64,000 nucleotides of DNA from Limonium bicolor (taxonomy: Eukaryota; Streptophyta; Magnoliopsida; Caryophyllales; Plumbaginaceae): contig CM041779.1 of the NCBI GenBank assembly GCA_023374045.1, forward strand, positions 141,319,801-141,383,800. The letters run 5' to 3'. A program made the position numbers and the translations under genes. Below the pieces are notes generated by a model, which saw only the letters and a program-made list of their open reading frames with translations, was not told the origin of the DNA and made no database searches. Positions 38,101 to 49,430 of this stretch are shown here, piece after piece (position 1 is the stretch's first letter; each line of letters opens with the position of its first letter).

Positions 38101-40472
38101 ATTTCCACCCTTAAACCTTATAAACTCATTATTTTATGTACTTAAATATTTTATTAAACCACCTAAATGTTTTTAACACTCTCAATACTCATATTAGGCT
38201 TATAATATATCAATTAAGCTCTTTTATTTCGGCCACAATATTAACTACCAAATAATTTACTTAAAATTCCTAAAATCAACTATTAAGCTTGTTATTAACT
38301 TTAATCACCCAAACCAATTATTTAGAACTTAGTATTCACGGCTTTAATCCATTAGATAGGTAAAGAATGATTTGAAGTGTTGAAACTTAACTTAAACACT
38401 AGATCTAGGTAATTACCCAAAGATTAGTATTTTACCTTCTTGATTTCTCTTAGATCTTGGTTGCTTAGGCTTGGTTAGTTCACTCACCAACTCGGCCCTA
38501 TCAAGAGGTATAGGATACCACAAAATTTAAAGTCTTAAAAACCTAACCAAGATCTAAAGAGTTACTTATTTTAATGCACAAAACATGTGCTAAAGTTTAT
38601 GTATTACCTTGATCACTCAAAATTGAGTTGTGAAGGACTAAGAACACGGCCTTTCCTAGGATAAGAGCTTCATGTTAGTTCTTGGATTGTTCTTTAGGTA
38701 GGACTTGTTAATAGCTCCTAAAAACCTTAGAACTTAGATTTACCTTAGGTAAATGATGGCTTAGCTCACGGCCTCCTTGAGGTTTGATGAATTCCTTGTC
38801 AAACCTTGGAGAAAAATGAAGGATTTGATGGAGAAAATTAATAGAATTCGGCCATGACAACTACTAGGGAAAAAGAATGGTTTTTGTGAAATTTCCTTAC
38901 CTTAAACTTCTTAGAGGTTACCTTTGGTAAATCTTTGACTTAGGCACGACCTTCCCAGCCCAAATGATGTTTCATTTCGAACCTAAGTCATAGAGAAATT
39001 AAATTTGAACTCTAAGGTAATTAACTTATGATTTACCTTGGAAAAAGAGGTGAAACAAGACTAATTTGACTAAGTAATGAGGTTTCCTTACCAATTGAGT
39101 TCTTACCTCTGAAACTCCTTCAAAGACGTGAAGAATGGGAGGGTGAAGGCTGGAGTTCGACAGCCTTGGAAGGAAATGAATGAAGATAGCTCCTTAAGCA
39201 TTAAAAATGGAAAAGTTGTTTATTTGTTAATTAATTAGGTGGGGCATTAGGATAATGGCATTTGAGTGGGAAAATAATGCAGGTTTAGTGCTCCATTAGG
39301 GGCTGGAGGCGGCAGCAATCAACCAAGACAACTTGTAGTGGGCTGAATATTTTAATGTAAAGGTAAAGTTAAGGTATTTTATTTTGTCAAAGTGGAGCAC
39401 TTGCTCCAAGTGGGTTCTCAATGGGATATTAACGGTGCATACAGGTATTAGGGTGGGTGTGGGTCGTTCATGATCATAGGAACCATAAGTAGTGGGCAAC
39501 TAAAGTGGGTAAGTAGTTTATATTAAGTAAAGTGCTAAAAACAAGGCATTTCTATAATCAAAATCGGCAGCCTTGGTCCATGTGTTCCCACTATGATTTT
39601 GTTTGATTAAGATGGTCAAATCCTGACCAGTTTATGGCATAATTTCTTATCTCAAGAAAAACTACAAAGTAAGAGTGTAGAATGCGTTTTACAGCACCCG
39701 AAAGTGCGTTTTTGTGCTCTAAGGACTTTTTAGAAAATAAGTTGTTCCAACAAGTTACAAGTGTTTATAAACATTGTTTATAGTCAATAATAATATTTTA
39801 AGGTGTTACATTGAGTTATATGGGGTTATATCAACTCAGAACACCACTCTCGGGCTAACCGGGCAAAAAGGAGCGCTAAGAAATTCGTCCGAGCACTTTG
39901 TTTATTTTTGAGGAAGCAGCTTGACTATTCTCTTTATAATGTTGAATAATGATGTTAGGAACTCTAGGAATTAATTTTATAGGAGTTTGTGCCACCTCGG
40001 CACTCCTCCTGGGCACTCCCGGGGGTATATGGGGCCCCCATAAGGCATCTCTTAGCACTTTGCGTTTAACTGAGATTTTAGCTTGAGAACTTCATCTTAT
40101 ATATTTAATAAGGTGTTATGGTGCATTTGTATTGAAGTGTAAAGCTTTACTTCATCCTATAATGTATTTCCGGGACTTTCGGGCCTTAAGGGCCTTTAAG
40201 GGAACTCCCGAGCATTTTGTATTTTCACTCAGTTTTAGATGAAGTCCTGCATTCTGAAGATCATATATTGATCCTTGGTCAACTTCATGTGAAGTTTATA
40301 GCTTATATAACTTGTTTATCTTAAGGTCGGGCTTTAACGCACGTTTTTGGCCTTACGGAGTTTAGGTGCGTTTTTAACGCCTAAGTGTTTATATACTTTC
40401 TTAGGGTTTAATAATCCCCTAATTAATACTTACTTATCATTATTTGATTATATAAAGGTTAGGGGTATTTCA
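35151..40472 (-). repeat. Element A 5' LTR, remaining part
   Basis: Continues the LTR interrupted at 21329 and matches 9739-15451 except for the missing MITE. Ends at GGGGTATTTCA, then CTTGG, the duplication of A. Non-coding and AT-rich at 36640-38150. Confidence 0.92.
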
Positions 40473-40845
40473 CTTGGGGCCTGTGATTTAAATTTGCAGG
40501 TAGGTGCCAAACGAGGACCCAACCTGAGAGTAGGAGGGGTAGAGCACTAAGGGTTTAATTTGCATTACGAAGTGTGCCTGTACACTCGTTACATAAACTG
40601 TGGTAGTAAGTGTAATAATAGGAGAGATACTTCGATCTCGGTATTGTATTTTGTTTTAAGACTTTATACGCACTTGCGTTCGGTATGCTCGGGTCCGTCA
40701 GACCGTAGCTTGAGACTGGAATAAGCCTAGTTAGTCACGTGGGTGACTAACGACGGTAACACCAACTTTTAGTTATTTTCCGCTGTTTTAATATTGTTGC
40801 AGGTGTGTTATGTGATGGTTCAGGTTTAGCAGTTGGGGTGTTACA
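40473..40845 (+). mobile_element. Outer LTR C, right part
   Basis: Continues C after element A. It shares with LTR-1 and LTR B the ordered landmarks GAGAGTAGGAGGGG, CGTCAGACCG, TTAGTCACGTGGGTGACTAACG and TTTCCGCTG, and ends AGTTGGGGTGTTACA. The interior junction TTGAGCCCCTTGGGG is restored when A and one CTTGG are removed. Confidence 0.8.
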
Positions 40846-40854
40846 CTTATAAAA

Positions 40855-41250
40855 AAAATAAAATAGTGGTGGGGTTTGGATCCATGGCTGGAGTTGAGAC
40901 TGGGAGATGTCCCCATCCTAGAAGTTGAAATGAACGCTACCTTCTTAATGATGCAAACAACATGGAACAAGGGATTTCTTCGTTGAATTTGGAGATAGAC
41001 TCGCTTGAGGCTACTACGTTGATTTTGAAGAGACATGATGGGGATCACCCACTTAGCGCGATTGCTCGGGGCATGTAAGGAGTTTTTGAACATAAGTTGG
41101 AATGCACAACTGTAAGCATATATATAGACAAGCTAACATGGTGACCAATGCCTTGGTTAAGACAGGGTTTAACATGGCTGAAAGGGAGATCTTTTTTTGC
41201 ATGTTCTTGTTTTTGTAAATGACCTTCTTACGCATGACACTTTGGGTAGA
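40855..41250 (+). pseudogene. LINE-type RNase H relic (non-LTR retrotransposon)
   Basis: In three plus-strand frames joined by indels I read WNKGF, LNLEIDSLEATTLILKRHDG, HPLSAIARG, CKEFLNISWNAQL, HIYRQANMVTNALVKTGFNM. This is the RNase-H-like domain found at the 3' end of many plant LINEs, with its E-D-S core and H-x-x-R-x-x-N segment. At least two frameshifts and several stops break it. No reverse transcriptase or poly(A) tail is attached. Confidence 0.75.
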
Positions 41251-42205
41251 ACTTCCCTTAGATCTGTATCTATGAACTAGCTCTTTGAGCATGTACTGAG
41301 TTGTTAAGCTCCATGTTTACCAAAAAAAAATATAGGGTTAGGTATATGACTAATAATACAAAAATATTATAAAATTTAGATTGATATAATAAATCTATTA
41401 GAAGCGATTACTTATGATTAACTCTATATAAGTTGTGATGTCTTTCTAACAATAATTGATAAGTGATTAATTGAAAGAAGACAAATTTAAGTAGTACAAT
41501 CTTGAATGACCTATATAGAGTTGATAGAGTTTTTATCATATTCAAATCTTAATTTGTGTATTAAAAAATGATGTGTTTCTCGAAATATCATTCAACCATT
41601 ATTTTGTAGAAGTCCTACAAACGGTTTATTTATGTTCTGACCCTTTGTCATGTCCCAGCCATTGGCGGATCCAGAGCTTAGTCTCGGGAGGGGGGGGGGC
41701 ATCTTTGCACTATCACTCTTTAAGTTTCGGAGGGGCGGCACCGGTCCCTCTTTGGATCCGTACTGCCCCAGCTGTATTTGGGGTTGTGTTTAGACATGAC
41801 CTCTCATTTTTCTTCTTGTTTTATTTCAAATTAGTCTAATATTTTAAAAGTTACTAACAAATAAGCTGACATATAAGTGATATATTCAAGTAAAAATAGA
41901 CTGCAATTGAAAGAATTAATAATTACATAGGAATGTCAGCTTGAAAAGATTGGAAGTTTATTTCTTAATAGCTCTTAAATGATAAAGTTGAAGTTGTCAT
42001 AATCTGATGTTCTAAACTCCCTTTCCAAAAAAGGGATCTCCCGTCATGACAATATACAAACAAAGTCTATTCAGAATTTGTCATTGTTCTAGGTCATTGT
42101 TATATTCCTAATTAACTTCCTTTCCAAAGAAAAAAAATCCATGATCTAACAATTAACAAATAACGACGTCTTCTGCAAACGAAATAAGTAGTCATTTCCT
42201 GAGCC
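41251..42205. other. Intergenic stretch upstream of the WAK-like gene
   Basis: AT-rich and without a supported gene. At 41660-41770 a TTGGCGGATCCAGAG start, a run of ten G and a TTTGGATCCG stretch in inverted sense look like an old transposon terminus, but I cannot define its ends. No clear TATA box was fixed for the WAK-like gene. Confidence 0.45.
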
Positions 42206-42322
42206 ATGGATAAGCTCAATTTACAGGGGGAAAAAACAGACGAGACAAATTACGCTTCCTTCGTGCGCTTTCTCAAACCAATCTTTGAAATCCCTATAGC
42301 ATCTCAAGAGATACTACATAAA

Positions 42323-43269
42323 ATGGCGAGAAGTGTGTATGGAATTCTTGACATGTTTCTTAAAAAAGTGCTCTGGAGAAAGATCCTTACTCAAATCTCA
42401 TGCCTAGTCTTCACCTTGGTTGCAATAGCAGCATCAGCAGCAGCTTCAGCTAACAGAACCACCTCTGCTAATATGGTTACCGCCAACATCACCACCAAAC
42501 CTGGGTGCCAAAGGACTTGTGGTAGCCTCACTGTTCCTTACCCGTTTGGTATTGGAAGTAAGTGCTCAATCCACCCTTCATTCAACATCAATTGCAGCAC
42601 CTCCTTCAACCCTCCAAAACCGTTCTTTGGAGTAGGGACACTAGAGATCGTTGATATCTCCGAGAGGAACGTCAGAACTAAGAATTCTGTGGGGAGACGA
42701 TGCAATAATTTTTCATTAGCATGGCTTTGGATATCGGCCGGTCTACGTACATTCTCAGCTACCCTAAACCAATTCATTGTGGTAGGGTGTAATGATTATG
42801 CGACGATCACTGGAACACGAGGCCGTATTTTCACGAGCGGTTGCATTTCTGTGTGCGCTGAGGGTGAAAATGTGACAGGAGAATCTTGCTCCGGAATTGG
42901 ATGTTGCCATACTGATATTCCCAAGGGTATTCATAAATTCGATGTCTCGCTTAAGCCCTTTAACAAGGAGAGCTCGTTTCGTAATACTTGTAGCTATGCC
43001 TTCTTAGGCGAAACAGAGAAATTCACCTTCAGAGGCCTAAACGATTTTTCTGATCCTAAGTTTAGACAAAGAATTGCTGATGAGGTTCCTGTTGTGTTTG
43101 ATTGGGATGTTGGGAACGGCACCAAATGTGTCGAAGCTCAAAAAATTACAACCACCTATGCTTGTCAGGGAAATACCAGTTGCAGTGACTCAGACACTGC
43201 TTCTGCGGGCTATCAGTGTAATTGCCTTCCAGGCTACGAGGGCAATCCTTATCTAAGTCCAGGCTGTAC
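42323..43269 (+). pseudogene. WAK-like receptor kinase gene, first exon (extracellular region), disrupted
   Basis: The ORF opens at 42206, but the ATG at 42323 gives the usual layout: a short basic N-terminus and a hydrophobic signal segment (ISCLVFTLVAIAASAAASA). The galacturonan-binding cysteine-rich domain follows with PGCQRTCGSLTVPYPFGIG, FNINC, VVGCND, GCISVC, GIGCCHTDIP and NTCSYAFL. The exon ends in an EGF-like start (YQCNCLPGYEGNPY). WAK-like proteins are plasma-membrane kinases that sense pectin or peptides in the cell wall. The reading frame runs into a MULE at 43270, so the apparent 384-residue protein has a transposon-encoded tail. The gene resumes at 55471. All else downstream is decayed, so this is a pseudogene. 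Confidence 0.88.
43261..43269. other. 9-bp target-site duplication of the MULE, left copy
   Basis: AGGCTGTAC, repeated exactly at 55471-55479. Removing the MULE and one copy restores the exon end AGGCTGTACAG followed by a GTAATA splice donor. Confidence 0.95.
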
Positions 43270-43500
43270 GGAAAATTTCCAGTACACGGGTGTTTGGTCC
43301 CCTCATTTCCCATGCAAGTGTTTCTTAGGTTGGAATTCCCGATTCCGGGTTTTTTTTTAAGCGTTGATGATGCCGATAAATGAATTATCGGCTTCTCTAC
43401 AACGGAAAATTCGACCATTGGGCTTTGTAGAGAAGCCGATAATTCATTTATCGGCATCATTGAAGCCGATAAATGAATTATCGGCTTCTCTACAACGCCT
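43270..43500 (+). repeat. MULE left terminal inverted repeat
   Basis: Pairs with 55200-55470. The outer part includes GTACACGGGTGTTTGG, CCCTCATTTCCCATGCAAG and GGAATTCCCGATTCCGGG. The inner part carries three palindromes, GCCGATAAATGAATTATCGGC or its complement, separated by CTTCTCTACAACG linkers. Confidence 0.92.
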
Positions 43501-43508
43501 ATATAAGG
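43498..43508 (+). promoter_or_regulatory. TATA box at the inner edge of the left TIR
   Basis: CCTATATAAGG sits about 110 bp upstream of the first in-frame ATG of the PMD gene, so transcription is directed inward from the TIR, as in other MULEs. Confidence 0.65.
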
Positions 43509-43614
43509 CCACATCGCGTGAAGAATTGGGGATAAAGCCTCATTTTTTAAAAAACACCTCAATTGTATCCAAATCCTCTCCTCTAAAACACTTTGTTTGC
43601 ATAGGAACTATAGT

Positions 43615-46600
43615 ATGGCTGATCAATATGATATGGGTGAGCATGGTCCGGTGGAGTCGTAGCCGTTCAGTTTGCAGACGACACATATATCTGCTGCGTA
43701 TGCCTCCAATGACCCGGTTAGTATTACTAACTAATGTATAGTGTAATAATTTACATTTTTAGTGTATTTAATTAGATATTTGATATAGTGGTAATCGATG
43801 CAATAATTATAGTTTCTTTGTATATGATTAGTATAAGTAATTTTATTATTGTTTGGTATTATTTGGATTGTAGTATCTGTCTGTGTAACAGTAATTCTGT
43901 TTAATTATTAATTCAATATAATTGCTTAGTTTATAGACCGTATGAGTTAATTGTAGGTAATGTAGCATAACAATTTTTGTAAATTATATTCTAGATGATT
44001 ATATATGGTTTAGTTAAATAACATTTACTATATGTAGTGGTTTAGTCCAATTATTATTGTCTGTGTAACAGTAATTCTGTTTAATTATTAATTGAATATA
44101 ATTGCTTAGTTTATAGACCGTATGAGTTAATTATAGGTAATGTAGCATAACAATTTTTGTAAATTATATTCTAGATGATTATATATGGTTTAGTTAAATA
44201 ACATTTACTATATGTAGTTGTTTAGTCTAATTATTATCTGTCTGTGTAACAGTAATTCTGTTTAATTATTAATTCAATATAATTGCTTAGTTTATAGACC
44301 GTATGAGTTAATTGTAGGTAATGTAGCATAACAATTTTTGTAAATTATATTCTAGATGATTATATATGGTTTAGTTAAATAACATTTACTATATGTAGTT
44401 GTTTAGTCTAATTATTATCTGTCTGTGTAACAGTAATTCTGTTTAATTATTAATTCAATATAATTGCTTAGTTTATAGACCGTATGAATTAATTGTAGGT
44501 AATGTAGCATAACAATTTTGTAAATTATATTCTAGATGATTATATATGGTTTAGTTAAATAACATTTACTATATGTAGTTGTTTAGTCTAATTATTATCT
44601 GTCTGTGTAACAGTAATTCTGTTTAATTATTAATTCAATATAATTGCTTAGTTTATAGACCGTATGAATTAATTGTAGGTAATGTAGCATAACAATTTTT
44701 GTAAATTATATTCTAGATGATTATATATGGTTTAGTTAAATAACATTTACTATATGCAGTTGTTTAATGTGTAGATGATTGTAATGTAGTTATTGTATTA
44801 ATATTCGAACTTTTGTTATGTTTTTGATATTTCTTATTTGTTTGATGATGATTAATTTGTTAGAATTGTTATTTGTGCTCTATTAAATTGTAATTTGTAT
44901 GGAATGTAGATGTATGCACAGTACCAAAATAGGAATTTGAAAACAAGATCCTGCTGGAAGGGTGCTACTACCCTACATGATGCTATACTTCCATATGTTG
45001 CTACAGCTGGTTTTTTTGGGCCAGCAAATATGAGATTGAATAACTGTACTGGCATCATCAGCGCTTTGATTGATAGATGGCGTCCTGAGACCCACACATT
45101 CTTGATGCCATTCGGGGAGGTTACCATAACCTTAGAGGATGTTAGTGTGCTTTTTGGGTTGCCTATTGAGGGGGAACCTATCTGTTTCCCCACCAGTAAT
45201 GTGGATGTTAATGCGGTGTGCCAGCGGCTTCTTGGTGATGTCCCCCCTACTCACAAGGGGAACCAGATACCCATTGCGTGGCTAGCTGAGAGGTTTGTCG
45301 AGACAGACGCTGACTTTGGTCAGCGTGACGCTATTGTTCATCAGCAGCATGCGAGAGCATATATTATGAGACTGATTGGAGGGTTTCTGTTTCCCAACTC
45401 TAATGGGGACAAGGTGGATGTCAGTTATCTGTTGCTGTTGGAGGATTTTGGCTACAGTGGGGGCTTAGCTGGGGGTCTGCGCTCCTTGCACATTTCTATA
45501 GGGAGATGTGCAACGCCACCAAATTCGACACTAAGTATCTGAATGGCTGCAGTAAGTTGCTCACCGTCTGGGCATACGAGCGTATCCCTGCATTTAGGCC
45601 ACGACTCACCCCAGATCGGATTAATCTTTCACCCCATCTTGCACTTGCTCATAGGTAACAAACTAGGCATTGTATGGTTGTTGAAATAATATTTTATTAA
45701 ATTACGCTACAACCCTAATTGTATGTCATGTTGCAGATATAATGGCAAGGGAAATAGCATCAGCGCTTTCGTTGCGCGACAAACTCTGGACAATATGAGG
45801 ATTCCACCGAGCGAGGGAGAGGTAATATAAAACTAAACCTTATTACAATACTAATTTATTTGTTATAATTTGTTTGCATATTTTTAATATTTATTTCGAT
45901 GTTCTGTAGTGGATTTGGCAGCCGTACGGTGGCAGATCACCACAGCCAGCGCAGTTCGCTGTAGTGGTATTTTTAATCCACTACAATGTTGTAGAGGGTC
46001 ACCAGCCGGACCGGGTACTGCGCCAGTTCGGGTATGATCAGCCTATTCCTGCTCCCCCACTCGACTGTGACATGCTCCATGTAATCACCAGGACCGGTAG
46101 GCCAGATGCGCGATGGTGGGAAATATTCCATGACCACATCCAGATGTGGAACAATAGGAGTCAGTTCCGGGTGATTACACCACAGACGCCAAGGAGCATC
46201 CCACTGGACAGGAGGAGTGCATATATGGTTTGGTTCCTCCAGCATTCTGTTGCTTGGTTCACTGTTGAGAGTAGGAGGAATGTCATCGTGGTAAGCATTT
46301 ATTTAAATTGTTTGTCAGCTGTTCCTCTAGTTTGATAGTTCTATTGTTTTTTACCATTATATAATCTGTTGTTCTACCTGGTTGATCAGGCGTCTGCAGT
46401 GGAGCAGCTTCAGAGGATCCCTACTGATCCTAGTGTTCGGGGATATGCCACCAGACTATCTCAGACTATTGATGTTGATCACTATCATCGGTCTGTGCCA
46501 TTCCCCCAGGAGTTGTCACAGCAGGCGCCAGATAGGGTGGAGTTGCAGTACCCTGCTTATCAAATCAACGACAATCCTGCCCCCAGAGCTGCTAGAAGCC

Positions 46601-47189
46601 GGCCGTACAGTCAGAGACGAAGAGGGCCGCGTGACTACGCACCACCACCACCACCACCCCAGAACTATCCTTCATCTCAGACACAGCTTTCCATTGTCCC
46701 TGTTACAGTCACTGAGGAAGAGGGATATCGGCCATCTTTTGAGCCACAGCCACCTTCTCAGCCAGAGCAGACAACCTATGGCCAGGTACCCCCTGATTTT
46801 GGTGCACACTTTGATGCTGGTGCGGGTTCGTCGAACCAGGTTGCTACTTCTGTTTCCAACATGACTACTCAGGAGCTGGTCACCTTTTGTGAGCAGCTGA
46901 TATATGATGACGCAGAATTAACTGGACAATTTAACTGGGCCAATTTAGCTGGTGGCGTACAACAACAAACTCAGATGGTTGTTGCTCCTTCATATGATCC
47001 GTCATCTTTGCAGCAGCCTGCTCCTTCAGGTACACCACAGCACGTCCTCCCGCGCCATCTGCATCAGCAGATCCAAGTACACCTGCTGATGAGCCGGAAA
47101 ATGAGGAAGATCGGGGGATGTGGTTAAGGGGCACACACTCTAGGTTTAGGAATCGTAGAATTTTTAATTCAGATTTCACTAATCCTTAG
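43615..47189 (+). pseudogene. Plant-mobile-domain (PMD-C, MAIN-like) protein gene of the MULE, frameshifted
   Basis: Five exons with GT-AG borders fit: about 43615-43713, 44910-45654, 45737-45821, 45910-46290 and 46390-47189. Exon 2 carries the PMD start: RSCWKGATTLHDAI, RWRPETHTFLMPFGEVTITL and EDVSVLFGLPIEGEP. Later parts read FYREMCNATKFD, LTVWAYERIP, DRVLRQFGYDQPIP and WFLQHSVAWFTVE. A proline/glutamine-rich tail ends at SDFTNP. Host PMD proteins (MAIN, MAIL1) support gene silencing and meristem upkeep; the role of transposon copies is not settled. Defects are a stop at codon 16 (43660), a one-base loss near 45469 and a frame change near 47030. The first intron is filled by a 180-bp array. 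Single-base shifts could be assembly errors. Confidence 0.85.
43865..44765. repeat. Five-copy 180-bp tandem array inside the PMD first intron
   Basis: The CTGTGTAACAGTAATTCTG anchor recurs at about 43881, 44061, 44242, 44423 and 44603. Units are nearly identical and AT-rich. They lie between the short first exon and the exon 2 acceptor at 44909. Confidence 0.92.
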
Positions 47190-47371
47190 TTTATGAACAT
47201 TGACTATGTAGTTTTGCATTGTTTTATCACTTGTTCTTTTATTTTAAACTTATTAGTGTAAGGATTTTACATTGTCTTTACATTTTTTAAAACATTGATT
47301 TATTTGTTATTTTGTGCATTTTTATGAAGCACTTGTTTAACTAGAAAGTCCCTAAAATTCAGCAACACGGT

Positions 47372-47399
47372 TGTATGCATGTAGTACTACATGCATACA
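47372..47399. repeat. 28-bp perfect palindrome
   Basis: The arm TGTATGCATGTAGT is followed by its exact complement. It lies just upstream of the 191-bp array, whose unit contains a decayed version (TGTATGTACTACTACATTC). Confidence 0.9.
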
Positions 47400-47559
47400 T
47401 ATTTACAAGGTCAACGGACGTCGTTTACCTGTTGGAAATTGATGCTAAACATGGCACCTTAGTGCAGTTTTTATCGAATCATTTTTATGCTAACGTGTCT
47501 ACTTTGAGCATTTTTTTGGACCATTTGTGGAACTCGTATCGGTCTAAATTTTTGATACA

Positions 47560-48650
47560 ATGATGTGTGTATGTACTACTACATTCATACAAAATTTGGA
47601 GCACAACGTGAATCATTTGGTGGTCCAAACTGTAAGCGCAAAGTGGCACCGGAGTGCAGTTTTTTAATATGCAGTTTTTGCGTCTGTTCGCGACTTTGAC
47701 CATTCTTTTCAATAGGTTGCCGCTGTCCGTTGGCCACCAAATTTTGGTACATTGATGTGTGTATGTACTACTACATTCATACAAAATTTGGAGCACAACG
47801 TGAATCATTTGGTGGTCCAAACTGTAAGCGCAAAGTGGCACCGGAGTGCAGTTTTTTAATATGCAGTTTTTGCGTCTGTTCGCGACTTTGACCATTCTTT
47901 TCAATAGGTTGCCGCTGTCCGTTGGCCACCAAATTTTGATACAATGATGTGTGTATGTACTACTACATTCATACAAAATTTGGAGCACAACGTGAATCAT
48001 TTGGTGGTCCAAACTGTAAGCGCAAAGTGGCACCGGAGTGCAGTTTTTTAATATGCAGTTTTTGCGTCTGTTCGCGACTTTGACCATTCTTTTCAATAGG
48101 TTGCCGCTGTCCGTTGGCCACCAAATTTTGGTACATGATGTGTGTATGTACTACTACATTCATACAAAATTTGGAGCACAACGTGAATCATTTGGTGGTC
48201 CAAACTGTAAGCGCAAAGTGGCACCGGAGTGCAGTTTTTTAATATGCAGTTTTTGCGTCTGTTCGCGACTTTGACCATTCTTTTCAATAGGTTGCCGCTG
48301 TCCGTTGGCCACCAAATTTTGGTACATGATGTGTGTATGTACTACTACATTCATACAAAATTTGGAGCACAACGTAATCATTTGGTGGTCCAAACTGTAA
48401 GCGCAAAGTGGCACCGGAGTGCAGTTTTTTAATATGCAGTTTTTGCGTCTGTTCGCGACTTTGACCATTCTTTTCAATAGGTTTCCGCTGTCCGTTGGCC
48501 ACCAAATTTTGGTACAATGATGTGTGTATGTACTACTACATTCATACAAAATTTGGAGACAACGGAATCATTTGGTGGCCAAACTGTAAGCGCAAAGTGG
48601 CACCGGAGTGCAGTTTTTTAATATGCAGTTTTTTAATACGTAGTTTTTTA
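47560..48650. repeat. Six-copy 191-bp tandem array between MULE genes
   Basis: The anchor GATGTGTGTATGTACTACT returns near 47563, 47753, 47945, 48136, 48328 and 48520. Units are almost identical and include GCACCGGAGTGCAG and GTTGCCGCTGTCCG. The last unit is degenerate. Long minus-strand ORFs across it are repeat artefacts. Confidence 0.93.
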
Positions 48651-48840
48651 GTCCAAACTATACGCGCAAACTCGCGCACTTATTCAATAATAAGAACATC
48701 CACGTACAGTGTTATAATAAATTACATGGTAGTCCAACGACATCCGTCATCTTGTCATTCTTGTGTGAAAATGAAACATTATAACCGGTAAAAACATAGA
48801 TTAAAACCAACACAGTCACAATCTGGGATCACCACATAGC

Positions 48841-49214
48841 TTAATAATCATCATTATCGTATGGTTCATATTCGATCATAAGATCAATGAAAGATGCTTC
48901 ATCCTGAACCCTGATAAAGTTTACGAACATGTCGCGCACATCACGGTCGTCACGTATAAGCATTTTGCACCAGAATGGCATCGGGTGAGTGTACATCATC
49001 CTCCTGTAGATAATGAGACTGACACGATAATATTGGAAGCCATCGAAGAGCTCGTCTTGATGAACGATTTGAGTTGCTCGAATGACATGGTATTTGGTAT
49101 ATTTGGGAGGTCAAACACCATCGTTCTTCCTTCAGTAGTGGGTACCATGCGAAAACCATCTGGTGCATAGCTTGGTTCGTAATGCAAAAAAAGCCGTGAT
49201 GGAAGAGTGTCCAT
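48841..49214 (-). pseudogene. MULE small protein 1: stand-alone transposase N-terminal-domain homologue, frameshifted
   Basis: The ATG at 49214 opens MDTLPSRLFLHYEPSY. After KSFIKTSSSM a frame change near 49040 leads to GFQYYRVSLIIYRRMM, then PFWCKMLIRDDRDVRDMF and an acidic end (YEPYDNDDY) at the TAA at 48841. The total is about 120 residues. The order of features matches the first ~130 residues of this MULE's own transposase: a beta-type opening, a central amphipathic part, then W-x-x-x-x-I-R-D-D-x-x-V-x-x-M/F. No DNA-binding or catalytic domain follows. I know of no assigned function; regulation of the transposase by competition or pairing is only a guess. The frameshift may be real or an assembly error. 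Confidence 0.6.
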
Positions 49215-49430
49215 ATTCAACAGGACGAGAGGTATGGCCTTTAATGGATAGTATGAAGATCGTCGTTGATAGTTGAGGATATCTAATAAGGAAAATGGGA
49301 GAGATGCTTTTATAGCGAGTAGAGTGAGGCACGAGGATAAGATGCTTTATCCAAGGAAATCCAAGAAATCTCATTCCTGTACGTGGCACGAGGATAAGAT
49401 GCTTTATAGCGAGTAGAGTGAGGCACGAAG

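Larger units (their letters stand above)
9624..40472 (-). mobile_element. Element A: Ty3/gypsy chromovirus (Tekay-like) LTR retrotransposon, minus strand, nested host of B
   Basis: Both ends are LTRs that read TGAAATACCCC to GGGGTGTTACA on the minus strand. A five-base duplication, CTTGG, flanks the element at 9619-9623 and 40473-40477. A primer-binding site complementary to initiator tRNA-Met (TGGTATCAGAGC) lies next to the right LTR, and a polypurine tract (AAGGGGGGTAGAC) lies next to the left LTR; both face the minus strand. The lineage call rests on a chromodomain-like tail after the integrase end. After removing B and the MITE the element is about 16.6 kb. It cannot be autonomous: gag is broken and most of pol is absent. 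Confidence 0.9.

Noticed and set aside
43364..43741. 125-residue plus-strand ORF across the left TIR
   Set aside because: Its repeated INELSASLQR words come from the TIR palindromes; the PMD first exon lies in another frame.
47485..48549. Long minus-strand ORFs (up to 203 residues) with repeated KRMVKVANRRKNCILKNC-type blocks
   Set aside because: They are translations of the 191-bp tandem array. The unit is not a multiple of three and no promoter or homologue is recognised.
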